A DNA stretch of 64,000 nucleotides from Robiginitalea sediminis (GTDB taxonomy: Bacteria; Bacteroidota; Bacteroidia; Flavobacteriales; Flavobacteriaceae): positions 1,229,332 to 1,293,331 of the forward strand of contig NZ_NGNR01000001.1 in assembly GCF_002198115.1 (NCBI RefSeq), in the 5' to 3' direction. Within the stretch, counting starts at the first letter, position 1. Each line of letters opens with the position of its first letter. This document shows positions 43,929-52,680 of this stretch, piece after piece. The translations under genes were made by a program, and so were the position numbers. The notes below the pieces were generated by a model that saw only the letters and a list, made by a program, of their open reading frames with translations, ran no database searches and was not told where the DNA came from.

Positions 43929-44753
43929 CTAGACGGCAACCGCTCCTTTAATATGCGGGTGCGGGTCGTAATTCTCCAGGGTAAAGTCTTCGAATTTGAA
44001 ACTGAAAATGTCCCGGACCTCCGGGTTGAGTTTCATACTGGGCAGCGGGCGGGGCTCCCGGCTGAGCTGGAGCCGGATCTGTTCCATGTGGTTGCTGTAG
44101 ATATGCGCATCCCCGAAGGTGTGGATAAAGTCTCCGGGCTCCAGGTCGCAGACTTGGGCCATCATCAGGGTGAGCAGGGCATAGGAAGCAATATTGAAGG
44201 GCACGCCCAGGAAAATATCGGCCGACCGCTGGTAGAGCTGGCAGGAGAGCCTGCCATTGGAGACGTAAAACTGGAAGAAGGCATGGCAGGGGGGGAGGGC
44301 AGCCTTTCCATCGGCTACATTCTGGGCAAAACTCCGGGAGGTATCCGGCAAAACGGAAGGATTCCAGGCGGCCACCAGCATCCTTCGGCTGTCCGGGTTC
44401 TGGCGGATGGTCTCCACTACCTGGCGGATCTGGTCGATCCCCTCGCTATTCCAGTTACGCCATTGGTGGCCATAAACCGGGCCCAGGTTGCCGTTTTCGT
44501 CTGCCCATTCGTTCCAGATACGCACCCCGTTTTCCTGCAGGTACCCAATGTTGGTATCCCCGCTCAGGAACCAGAGCAATTCATGGATAATCGATTTCAG
44601 GTGGAGTTTCTTGGTGGTCACCATAGGGAAGCCTTCCTGCAGGTTAAACCGCATCTGGTACCCGAAAACACTCAGGGTTCCGGTTCCGGTCCGGTCGGTT
44701 TTGGATTCCCCGTGTTCGAGGACGTGGTGCAACAAGTCGTGGTATTGTTTCAT
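43929..44753 (-). CDS. thyA: Thymidylate synthase
   Basis: A 274-residue enzyme converting dUMP to dTMP with methylene-tetrahydrofolate. [34 protein letters not shown], the catalytic Cys in [13 protein letters not shown] and the dUMP-binding [20 protein letters not shown] are all present. The ATG at 44753 gives the standard [15 protein letters not shown] start; the frame extends to 44798 without support. It produces the dihydrofolate that FolA, 2 kb away, recycles. Confidence 0.97.
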   Translation of the reverse strand: MKQYHDLLHHVLEHGESKTDRTGTGTLSVFGYQMRFNLQEGFPMVTTKKLHLKSIIHELLWFLSGDTNIGYLQENGVRIWNEWADENGNLGPVYGHQWRNWNSEGIDQIRQVVETIRQNPDSRRMLVAAWNPSVLPDTSRSFAQNVADGKAALPPCHAFFQFYVSNGRLSCQLYQRSADIFLGVPFNIASYALLTLMMAQVCDLEPGDFIHTFGDAHIYSNHMEQIRLQLSREPRPLPSMKLNPEVRDIFSFKFEDFTLENYDPHPHIKGAVAV

Positions 44754-44864
44754 CGGGTCAGTATTGGAAATGACGCCCGGGAGGCAGCCTCCCGGCATTG
44801 CTCAAAAATAGGGAATGGGATAAATGCAGGGCAACTGCCCGCAACACGGACTTTTCAAAACTTA

Positions 44865-46241
44865 TCAACCCAGGATCATTCCGGCCATGGTGGCGGAGAG
44901 CAGGGAGGCCAGGGTACCGCCCAGGACGGCCTTCATCCCGAATTCCGATAGGGTCTTGCGTTGGCCGGGGGCCAGGGAACCAATCCCGCCGATCTGAATC
45001 CCGATGGAGGCAAAATTGGCAAATCCGCAGAGCATATAGGTGGCCATGATGATGGATTTCTGGTACCCCAGGTGGGCGCCGGAAGCGATGTCTTTCAGCT
45101 CGGCCAATTGGATGTAACCCACAAACTCACTGGCAGCCAGTTTAATTCCCAGCAGTTGCCCCATGAGCATGATATCTGCCGAGTCTACCCCGATCAGCCA
45201 CATGACGGGCGCAAATACGGCGCCCAGCAGGGCTTCCAGGGACAGGCCGTCGTATGGGGAGTTGGCCGCGATCCAGCCGTTTACGGAGGTGAGGCCGCCT
45301 ACCCAGTCCAGGACCCCGTTGATCATGGCGATAAAGGCCACAAAAACCAGGAGCATCGCACCGACATTTACAGCCAGCTTCAGGCCCTCGGTGGTGCCAT
45401 TGGCAATGGCATCCAGTAAATTGGTACCTATTTTTTCCGTGCTGACCCGTATAGTGGTGTCTACCGGTTCGGTTTGGGGTTGCAGCATTTTCGAGACGAC
45501 GATGGCCCCGGGCGCAGCCATTACGGAGGCGGCGATAAGGTGCCGTGCGAATTCCAGTCGCATCTCAGGGTCGTTGCCCCCGAGGAATCCGATGTAGGCT
45601 GCCAGAACGCCCCCGGCCACCGTTGCCATCCCGCCAATCATGACCAGCAGGATTTCCGAGCGGTTCATTTTTTCGAGGTAGGCTTTGATCAGCAGGGGGG
45701 CTTCGGTCTGCCCCAGGAAGATATTCCCCGCCACGCTGAGGCTTTCAGGCCCTGAAATCCCCAGGAAACGCGTTAGCAGCCAGGCCAGCCCTTTGACGAT
45801 TTTCTGGATAATGCCCAGGTAATAAAGGACCGAGGTCAGGGCGGAAAAGAAGATGATGGTGGGCAGGATCTGGAAGGCAAAGACGTAGCCGATGTTGGCG
45901 TTGTCCAGGTCCATGAGGTTCCCGAAAAGGAAGGTACTCCCCGCGGCGGTGAATTCCAGGATGCCGTTGAAAAATGCCCCCAGGACATTGAAAAACCACT
46001 GGACTGCCGGCACCTTGAGGATGCCTATGGCCAAAAGCAGCTGGAGCCCTAGGCCCACGCCCACGGTCTTCCAGTTGATATGCCTCCGCCTGGCGCTGAA
46101 TGCCCATGCCATAAGCAGGATCACGGCCATACCCAGGGCGCCGCGAAGCAGGGATTGCAGGCTGAAGCCCTGGTTGGGCACAATGCCTTCATGCTGGGCG
46201 GCCAGCCCGGCGGGGAGCAGCACCAGCAGCACGATCAGCAT
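44865..46241 (-). CDS. Concentrative nucleoside transporter (CNT/NupC family)
   Basis: A 458-residue sodium- or proton-coupled nucleoside symporter with about ten membrane segments. Family motifs are GNIFLGQTEAPLLIKAYL, MIGGMATVAGGVLAAYIGFLGG and the late YMLCGFANFASIGIQIGGIGSLAP. It imports nucleosides that the deoxynucleoside kinases of this window could phosphorylate. I prefer the ATG at 46241 because it begins a signal-like segment (MLIVLLVLLPAGLAAQ). The ATG at 46310 would overlap the bifunctional nuclease gene by 29 bases and add a basic 23-residue leader. Confidence 0.92.
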   Translation of the reverse strand: MLIVLLVLLPAGLAAQHEGIVPNQGFSLQSLLRGALGMAVILLMAWAFSARRRHINWKTVGVGLGLQLLLAIGILKVPAVQWFFNVLGAFFNGILEFTAAGSTFLFGNLMDLDNANIGYVFAFQILPTIIFFSALTSVLYYLGIIQKIVKGLAWLLTRFLGISGPESLSVAGNIFLGQTEAPLLIKAYLEKMNRSEILLVMIGGMATVAGGVLAAYIGFLGGNDPEMRLEFARHLIAASVMAAPGAIVVSKMLQPQTEPVDTTIRVSTEKIGTNLLDAIANGTTEGLKLAVNVGAMLLVFVAFIAMINGVLDWVGGLTSVNGWIAANSPYDGLSLEALLGAVFAPVMWLIGVDSADIMLMGQLLGIKLAASEFVGYIQLAELKDIASGAHLGYQKSIIMATYMLCGFANFASIGIQIGGIGSLAPGQRKTLSEFGMKAVLGGTLASLLSATMAGMILG

Positions 46242-46281
46242 GGCCTTATGGCCGTGCCTCCCTACCCGGTTAGGGGCCGGT

Positions 46282-46917
46282 TTAATTTTTGTTGCGTTTG
46301 GAAATTTCATCCCTGAGGTGGGCTGCCTTTTCGTAGTCTTCGCTGGCCACGGCCTTTTCCAGCTCTTTGTGGAGTTCCTCCATGGTCATTTCCTTGTACG
46401 GGGCCGCCCCTGCCGAGTCGATTTCAACAGGTTCGTTTTCCTGCAGGATTTCATCGACCATAATACTGTCGTCCCCTTCCTCCTTATCCTTGTCCTTGGA
46501 GGAGAACTTCAGGAAGATCCCGGCCTTGTCCAGGATGGTCTTATAGGTAAAGATGGGGGCGTCGAACCGCAGGGCCAGAGCTATGGCATCGCTGGTACGC
46601 GCATCGATGATTTCCTCGATTTTGTCCCGCTCGCAGATGATGCTCGAGTAAAAAACCCCGTCCACCAGTTTATGGATAATGACCTGTTTGATCACGATGT
46701 CGAAACGGTCCGCGAAATTCTTGAAAAGATCGTGGGTGAGGGGGCGTGGGGGTTTGATTTCCTTTTCCAGGGCAATGGCGATGGACTGCGCTTCGAAGGC
46801 CCCTATGACTATGGGCAGCTTGCGGTCTCCTTCCACTTCATTCAGGATTAGGGCATAGGCCCCATTCTGGGTCTGGCTATAGGAAATCCCTTTTATCTTT
46901 AACCGTACAAGGCTCAT
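46282..46917 (-). CDS. Bifunctional nuclease family protein (DUF151) with UVR motif
   Basis: A 211-residue protein. The N-terminal DUF151 domain (LPIVIGAFEAQSIAIALEKEIKPPRPLTHDLF and RTSDAIALALRFDAPIF) is the fold of plant-type bifunctional nucleases. The last 40 residues (MEELHKELEKAVASEDYEKAAHLRDEISKRNK) are a UVR motif as in UvrB/UvrC and ClpC partners. DNA/RNA nuclease activity is known for some relatives only. It precedes the nucleoside transporter on the same strand. Confidence 0.9.
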   Translation of the reverse strand: MSLVRLKIKGISYSQTQNGAYALILNEVEGDRKLPIVIGAFEAQSIAIALEKEIKPPRPLTHDLFKNFADRFDIVIKQVIIHKLVDGVFYSSIICERDKIEEIIDARTSDAIALALRFDAPIFTYKTILDKAGIFLKFSSKDKDKEEGDDSIMVDEILQENEPVEIDSAGAAPYKEMTMEELHKELEKAVASEDYEKAAHLRDEISKRNKN

Positions 46918-47002
46918 AAGCAGAAACGAAAAAAAAGGGGAAGCTAAATAGCAGGTAGGTCCTGTTATTTAACAGCCCCTTAAAAGGACAAATTAACAAA
47001 AA

Positions 47003-47971
47003 TTAGGCGTTCTGGGCCTTAAATTCCTTTAATTTTTCGATGAGTTCCGGTACTACTTCGAAGGCGTCGCCCACAATACCGTAATCGGCTGCTTTGAAGA
47101 AGGGCGCTTCCGGATCGTTGTTGATCACCACCTTGACCTTGGAGGCATTCACCCCGGCCAGGTGCTGGATAGCACCGGATATCCCGATGGCGATGTACAG
47201 GTTGCTGGCCACCGGTTTTCCGGTCTGCCCAACGTGCTCGCTGTGGGGCCTCCAGCCCATGTCGGATACGGGTTTGGAGCAGGCAGTGGCTGCGCCCAGG
47301 ACACCAGCGAGTTCTTCGATCAGGTTCCAGTTTTCAGGCCCTTTCAGGCCGCGCCCGCCGGAGACAACGATGTCGGCATCGGCGATGGCGATTTTGTCGG
47401 TGGCCTTGTCTACCGATACGCTCCGGGTCCCGAAGGCGGCATCGGAAACCTCTGGGGCAAAGGCTTCCGCCCGGGCATCGCCCTGGGCCTCCACAGTGCC
47501 AAAAGCATTGCTGGATACCCCTATAATAGCGGTGTTCCCACTGAGTTCGGTATGGGCAAAGCCCTTGTTGCTGAATACGGTACGCCGCACCACCAGGGGG
47601 GAGGTGCTTTCAGGCAGGGCCACTACATTGGGGGCATACCCGGCCTTGAGGTTCCCGGCCAGGATGGGTGCCGCAAATTTGGCATCGGCGCTGGAACCTA
47701 CAACCACTACGCGCGCACCGGTCTCGGCTACCGCTTTTTCCAGGTAGGTCGCCGCAGCACGGGCATTGAAGGTGTCCATGCGCGGATCGTTTACCTGCAG
47801 GACGCGGGCTACCCCGTAGCTGGCCAGGGCAGAAGGGTCCGTTACATTAATAGCAAGGGCAACGGCTTCGGTGCCCATGGCCTTGGCCAACTGGGCCCCG
47901 TAACTGGCAACCTCCCACGCATTTTTCCTGAAGGCGCCGTTTTCGGATTCGGTATATATAAGTACTGACAT
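47003..47971 (-). CDS. etfA: Electron transfer flavoprotein subunit alpha
   Basis: A 322-residue FAD-binding subunit. The C-terminal FAD domain shows the signature VVSGGRGLKGPENWNLIEELAGVLG, then ACSKPVSDMGWRPHSEHVGQTGKPVASNLYIAIGISGAIQHLAG. With EtfB it carries electrons from acyl-CoA dehydrogenases to the quinone pool. It lies 36 bases after etfB on the same strand. Confidence 0.96.
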   Translation of the reverse strand: MSVLIYTESENGAFRKNAWEVASYGAQLAKAMGTEAVALAINVTDPSALASYGVARVLQVNDPRMDTFNARAAATYLEKAVAETGARVVVVGSSADAKFAAPILAGNLKAGYAPNVVALPESTSPLVVRRTVFSNKGFAHTELSGNTAIIGVSSNAFGTVEAQGDARAEAFAPEVSDAAFGTRSVSVDKATDKIAIADADIVVSGGRGLKGPENWNLIEELAGVLGAATACSKPVSDMGWRPHSEHVGQTGKPVASNLYIAIGISGAIQHLAGVNASKVKVVINNDPEAPFFKAADYGIVGDAFEVVPELIEKLKEFKAQNA

Positions 47972-48007
47972 GATATCTCGTGTTAAAGGGTTATGCGAAT
48001 GCCGCGG

Positions 48008-48754
48008 TTAGAGGACCTTGGCTTCTTTGTGGAGAAGTTCCACGAGTTGGCCAACCTGGGAAGGGTCTACCAGCTTTACCGGGCCTTTGGCCGGCGGTTT
48101 CTCGAAAGACACGTCTTTGGTGCCGGCACCCATGTCCACAGGGGGTACCACGTTGAGTTTTTTCTGGCGGGCCATCATAATGCCCCGCATATTGGGGATG
48201 CGAAGGTCGCTTTCCTCCACCAGGCCTTTTTGCCCTCCGATTACCAGGGGCAGGGAGGTCTCGATGGTTTCCTTCCCCCCGTCGATCTCGCGCACCGCCT
48301 TGGCCGAAGTGCCCTCTATTTCGAGGCCAATGCAGGTATTCACAAAATTCATATCGAGCATGGCCGCCAGCATCCCGGGGACCATCCCGCCGTTGTAGTC
48401 GATAGATTCCCGACCGGCGATGACCAGTTCGTAGCTGCCGTTTTTGACTACTTCAGCCAGCTGGCGGGCCACAAATAACCCGTCTGTAGGCTCGGCATCG
48501 ATGCGGATGGCTTCGTCTGCGCCAATGGCCAGGGCTTTACGCATGGTGGGTTCCACCCCGGGACCACCCACGGTGGCTACGTGCACGGTGGCGCCCTGTT
48601 TTTCCTTCATCCACATGGCCCGGGTAAGGCCAAATTCGTCGTTGGGGTTGATCACAAACTGGACCCCTGTGGTATCGAAGGCCGACTGGTCGGCGGTAAA
48701 GTTAATTTTAGAGGTGGTATCAGGGACGTTGCTGATACAGACAAGTATCTTCAT
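48008..48754 (-). CDS. etfB: Electron transfer flavoprotein subunit beta
   Basis: A 248-residue AMP-binding subunit. KILVCISNVPDTTSKI opens it, INPNDEFGLTRAMWMKEK and VIAGRESIDYNGGMVPGMLAAML form the nucleotide fold, and a VEESDLRIPNMRGIMMARQKKL segment forms the recognition loop. It is the first gene of etfBA. A palindrome at 48810-48829 covers the expected -33 region of its promoter. Confidence 0.96.
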   Translation of the reverse strand: MKILVCISNVPDTTSKINFTADQSAFDTTGVQFVINPNDEFGLTRAMWMKEKQGATVHVATVGGPGVEPTMRKALAIGADEAIRIDAEPTDGLFVARQLAEVVKNGSYELVIAGRESIDYNGGMVPGMLAAMLDMNFVNTCIGLEIEGTSAKAVREIDGGKETIETSLPLVIGGQKGLVEESDLRIPNMRGIMMARQKKLNVVPPVDMGAGTKDVSFEKPPAKGPVKLVDPSQVGQLVELLHKEAKVL

Positions 48755-48809
48755 ATCTCGGTTTTTTAGTCCGTAAACGGGTCGCTAAGATAGCTATAAT
48801 ATTTGAAAA

Positions 48810-48829
48810 TTACTATGCATGCATAATAA
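48810..48829 (-). promoter_or_regulatory. Palindromic operator-like site before etfBA
   Basis: TTACTATGCATGCATAATAA is a 20-bp palindrome with one mismatch per arm around a perfect TATGCATGCATA core. It lies 18 bases upstream of a TATCTTAG near -7 box (minus strand, 48785-48792), so a bound repressor would block etfBA. A related TATGCATGCA occurs at 31868-31877. Confidence 0.55.
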
Positions 48830-48880
48830 AAATTTTCCCATTTTTTGGCCCATCCCAAAGGGGAGTTGCCCGATAATTTC

Positions 48881-48888
48881 TATTTTTG
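48881..48888 (+). promoter_or_regulatory. Promoter -7 box of the PDH E1-beta gene
   Basis: TATTTTTG is an exact TAnnTTTG match 46 bases before the ATG at 48935. Confidence 0.6.
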
Positions 48889-48934
48889 TGCCCGCTCGGG
48901 CACTACAGGCCCGGGGTGAAAAAGCAAGACGCAT

Positions 48935-49912
48935 ATGAGGACGATTCAATTCAGAGAAGCCATTGCCGAAGCCATGTCGGAAGAGATGCGCCGGGACGAC
49001 TCTATTTACCTGATGGGCGAGGAGGTAGCCGAATACAACGGTGCCTACAAGGCTTCCAAGGGGATGCTGGACGAGTTCGGGCCCCGCCGGGTGCTGGATA
49101 CCCCCATCTCCGAGTTGGGGTTTGCCGGGGTTGGCGTGGGTTCTGCCATGAACGGAAACCGTCCGATTATCGAATTTATGACCTTTAACTTCTCCCTGGT
49201 GGGAATCGACCAGATCATCAACAATGCGGCAAAGATGCGGCAGATGTCCGGGGGGCAGTTCAACATTCCCATCGTGTTCCGCGGGCCCACTGCCTCAGCC
49301 GGCCAGCTGGCCGCTACCCACTCACAGGCTTTTGAGAGCTGGTTCGCCAATTGTCCGGGCCTGAAAGTGGTAGTGCCTTCCAACCCCTACGACGCCAAGG
49401 GACTCTTGAAATCTGCTATCCGGGACGATGACCCGGTCATTTTCATGGAATCCGAGCAGATGTACGGCGATAAGGGCGAAGTGCCGGAAGGGGAATATAC
49501 CATCCCCCTGGGAGTAGCCGAGATCAAAAGGGAAGGGACCGACGTCACCATTGTTTCCTTCGGAAAGATCATTAAGGAAGTATATACAGCAGCGGAGAAA
49601 CTGGAGGAAGAGGGGATCTCCTGCGAGGTCATTGACCTGCGTACCGTGCGCCCCATGGATATTGACAGTATCCTGACTTCGGTAAAGAAGACTAACCGCC
49701 TGGTTGTGGTGGAAGAAGCCTGGCCTTTTGGCAATGTGGCCACGGAAATTACCTACCAGGTGCAGGACAAGGCGTTCGATTACCTGGATGCCCCGGTGGT
49801 AAAAATCAATACGGCAGACACCCCTGCTCCCTATTCCCCCGTATTGCTGGAGGAGTGGCTGCCCAACAGCGAGGATGTCATCAAAGCTGTTAAGAAAGTG
49901 TTATATGCTTAG
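48935..49912 (+). CDS. pdhB: Pyruvate dehydrogenase E1 component, beta subunit
   Basis: A 325-residue subunit of the thiamine-diphosphate decarboxylase that feeds acetyl-CoA. FREAIAEAMSEEMRRDDSIYLMGEEVAEYNGAYKASKGML contains the ThDP-activating Glu; DTPISELGFAGVGVGSAMNG and VFRGPTASAGQLAATHSQAFESWF are E1-beta signatures typical of the pyruvate form. The alpha subunit and E2 are not adjacent, so the complex is encoded at separate loci. A terminator follows. Confidence 0.95.
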   Translation: MRTIQFREAIAEAMSEEMRRDDSIYLMGEEVAEYNGAYKASKGMLDEFGPRRVLDTPISELGFAGVGVGSAMNGNRPIIEFMTFNFSLVGIDQIINNAAKMRQMSGGQFNIPIVFRGPTASAGQLAATHSQAFESWFANCPGLKVVVPSNPYDAKGLLKSAIRDDDPVIFMESEQMYGDKGEVPEGEYTIPLGVAEIKREGTDVTIVSFGKIIKEVYTAAEKLEEEGISCEVIDLRTVRPMDIDSILTSVKKTNRLVVVEEAWPFGNVATEITYQVQDKAFDYLDAPVVKINTADTPAPYSPVLLEEWLPNSEDVIKAVKKVLYA

Positions 49913-49942
49913 GGCATCGGAAATCTAACCGTAATTTAGTAT

Positions 49943-49972
49943 CGCCGGCCCTAAAGCCGGCGAACCTTTTTT
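49943..49972 (+). terminator. Terminator of the PDH E1-beta gene
   Basis: CGCCGGC and GCCGGCG pair around CCTAAA, followed after AACC by TTTTTT. Confidence 0.75.
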
Positions 49973-50067
49973 ACTCCTGCCTATCCGACACAATTTTACC
50001 CCCGGAAAAGAATAATGGTTTTAAAGCGCCTTAAGGACTATACCTCAAGGGCGAAAAACAAGATACA

Positions 50068-52569
50068 ATGCCCATACGCAAATGGTTGTGGTTTGCCGGT
50101 ATGGTTATGGGGCTGCTGTCAGCCCAGGCCCAGACCAAGGTAGGCGGAATCGTAGTGGACCAGGACGATGTACCGGTGGCCTTTGCCAACGTGGTGCTGG
50201 CCGGGTCCTCGGACGGGACCATCACCAATGACAACGGGAGATTTTACCTGGAGTCCGATGGGGTGTACGATACCCTGGTAGTCTCCTTTGTGGGGTATGC
50301 CACACGCGAAATCGCCTTGCCGGGCCGCGTCAATATGGAGATGCGGATTGTCCTGGAGGAGGGCACCCAGTTGGACGAGGTGGTGGTCTATGTGGGGCGC
50401 CAGTCCAAAAAGAACAACCCCGCGGTGGAAATCCTCCGTAAAATCTGGGCTAAGAAGCGGGCCAACGGACTTCGGAAATTCGACCAGTATACCTACGACG
50501 AGTACGAGAAAATAGAGTTCGATCTCAATACCATAGACAGCGCCCTGATGCAGAGCCGGGTGTTCCGCGGTCTGGAGTTTGTCTTTGACGATTTAGACAC
50601 TTCCCGGATTACAGGGAAGACTTACCTGCCTATTTTCCTGAACGAGAAGTTTACCCGCGTGCATGGAGACAATCGCATGGGGCTGGAAAAAAGGGATATC
50701 CTGGGGAACAAGAATTCCGGGTTCAACAACAACCAGGCGATAATAGCCTTTGTGCAGGACCTCTACTCCCAATACGATATCTACGACAACTACCTGAAGT
50801 TTTTCGACAAGAGTTTTACCAGCCCGCTTTCGCGCACCGGGGTGGACACCTATAACTATGTTCTGGCAGACAGCGCCTTTATTGACAATAAGTGGTGCTA
50901 CAACATCATCTACTACCCGCGCCGCAAGAACGAACTCACCTTTAAGGGGGATTTCTGGGTTAACGATACTACCTACGCCATCAAGAAAATAAACCTGGAA
51001 GTTACCCGCAGTGCCAACATCAATTGGGTAAAGGAAATCTACATCGAGCAGGAATTTGACGTGCTGTCGGATTCGGTTTTCCTGCTCAAACGGGATTACA
51101 TGCTGAGCGACTTCTCCTTCAACAAGAAGGAATCCTCCCGGGGGGTCTATGGCAAGAGGACCACGGTATACGACAACTACCGGTTTGACCAGCCCAAACC
51201 ACGGGAATTCTACAGCGGGGAGGCAGACCCCTTCGACCCCGGCGTGTATGAGCGCCCGGACGAATTCTGGGCCACCAACCGCCTGGAATCCCTCAACAAG
51301 GACGAGAAGGGGATTTACGCCCTTCTGGATACCCTGCGGACCGTCCCGAAATTCCGGTCCTATTACAATTTGGTAAGTATCCTGGGTTCCGGGTATGTGG
51401 AAATAGACAAATGGGACATCGACCTGGGTGATATTTACAGTGTAGTAGGGTTTAACGATGCTGAAGGCTGGCGGTTCCGAGGGGGGGCGCGGACGTTTTT
51501 CGGGCAGAATGACCCCTGGCGCCTGGAGGGGTATATGGCCTACGGGTTCTCGGACCAGAAATTCAAATACGGCATTTCGGGTAAATGGCTGCTGGACAGA
51601 AAGCGGCGGCTGATCCTCTCCGGGGGTAACCGCAGGGATGTGGAACAGATGGGCCTGAACCTGACGGCCACCACGGATGTGCTGGGCCGCAGCATCGCTT
51701 CCGGCTCCGTGCTGACCGTGGGCAACAACGACCGCCTGACCAACATCAACCTTACAACAGCGGCCCTGGAAATGGAACCCCTGCGCAACCTCCGGCTGCG
51801 CTTTGGGGGCTCGTTCCGCACCCTGAAATCGGCCTTGCCGGAAGCCTTTAGCCTGGATTACCTGGATCCGGAGGCCCCGGGCGGCATCGCCTCCCAGATC
51901 AGGCAGTTCGACCTGATTACGACTCTGATCTATACGCCGGGGCGGCGTACCCTGGGCTACGGGGTGGAGCGCCGGGACGTCAATGACAACTACAGCACCT
52001 TGTTTTTACAATACACCCGGGGCCTGGAAGGGTTCCTGGAGAGCGACTTCGATTATGCCAAATGGCAGTTTTCCTATACACAGCCCTGGCAATTGGGCGG
52101 CTTCGGCCGCCTGCGCACGACCCTGGAGGCCGGGAAAACCTTCGGGGAGGTGCCCCTGGGCCTGCTCAGCGTGGTGCCCGGCAACCAGACCTTCTTTTCC
52201 ATCTATACGGCCTTCCCGAACCTGGATTTCTATGAATTCGTGACCGACACCTATGTGGCGGCACACCTGGAACACAATTTCAACGGAAGGCTTTTTTCCA
52301 GGATTCCGCTGCTGCGGGAGCTCAACCTCAGGGAGATAGTGGGCCTGCGCGGGGTCTGGGGGGAGTTGTCGGAGGCCAACCGCCTGCTGAGCAGCCCGGC
52401 CAACATTCCCCTGCGCGCACCGGACGAGCGCATTTACTGGGAATACTCCTTCGGGGTGGGCAACATCTTTAAAATTTTCCGCATCGATTTTAATTTCCGG
52501 GGCAACTACCTGGGCCTCCCCGATGCGCGTGCCTTTAGCGTAACCGGGGCCTTCGGCTTTCATTTCTAG
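50068..52569 (+). CDS. DUF5686 outer-membrane protein with carboxypeptidase-like regulatory domain
   Basis: An 833-residue protein. The signal peptide (about 1-22) ends at AQAQ. Residues about 23-110 form a carboxypeptidase-regulatory-like beta sandwich (GGIVVDQDDVPVAFANVVLAG...DNGRFYLES...VVSFVGYATRE), the domain also found at the front of TonB-dependent receptors. The rest is the DUF5686 barrel-type region, with dense aromatic strands and a terminal FSVTGAFGFHF ending in Phe as in BamA clients. It is a common Bacteroidetes outer-membrane protein without known substrate. Confidence 0.88.
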   Translation: MPIRKWLWFAGMVMGLLSAQAQTKVGGIVVDQDDVPVAFANVVLAGSSDGTITNDNGRFYLESDGVYDTLVVSFVGYATREIALPGRVNMEMRIVLEEGTQLDEVVVYVGRQSKKNNPAVEILRKIWAKKRANGLRKFDQYTYDEYEKIEFDLNTIDSALMQSRVFRGLEFVFDDLDTSRITGKTYLPIFLNEKFTRVHGDNRMGLEKRDILGNKNSGFNNNQAIIAFVQDLYSQYDIYDNYLKFFDKSFTSPLSRTGVDTYNYVLADSAFIDNKWCYNIIYYPRRKNELTFKGDFWVNDTTYAIKKINLEVTRSANINWVKEIYIEQEFDVLSDSVFLLKRDYMLSDFSFNKKESSRGVYGKRTTVYDNYRFDQPKPREFYSGEADPFDPGVYERPDEFWATNRLESLNKDEKGIYALLDTLRTVPKFRSYYNLVSILGSGYVEIDKWDIDLGDIYSVVGFNDAEGWRFRGGARTFFGQNDPWRLEGYMAYGFSDQKFKYGISGKWLLDRKRRLILSGGNRRDVEQMGLNLTATTDVLGRSIASGSVLTVGNNDRLTNINLTTAALEMEPLRNLRLRFGGSFRTLKSALPEAFSLDYLDPEAPGGIASQIRQFDLITTLIYTPGRRTLGYGVERRDVNDNYSTLFLQYTRGLEGFLESDFDYAKWQFSYTQPWQLGGFGRLRTTLEAGKTFGEVPLGLLSVVPGNQTFFSIYTAFPNLDFYEFVTDTYVAAHLEHNFNGRLFSRIPLLRELNLREIVGLRGVWGELSEANRLLSSPANIPLRAPDERIYWEYSFGVGNIFKIFRIDFNFRGNYLGLPDARAFSVTGAFGFHF

Positions 52570-52640
52570 GTGTTTGCGGAAGGGCTGCCGCATGGGCCTG
52601 CAACCGGAAAAAACCCTTTTAAAATCTAAACCGTTTTTAC

Positions 52641-52648
52641 TACTTTTG
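52641..52648 (+). promoter_or_regulatory. Promoter -7 box of hppA
   Basis: TACTTTTG is an exact TAnnTTTG match 32 bases before the ATG at 52681. Confidence 0.65.
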
Positions 52649-52680
52649 CAGCCGTTTCAAACCTCTAAATAACTGACATA

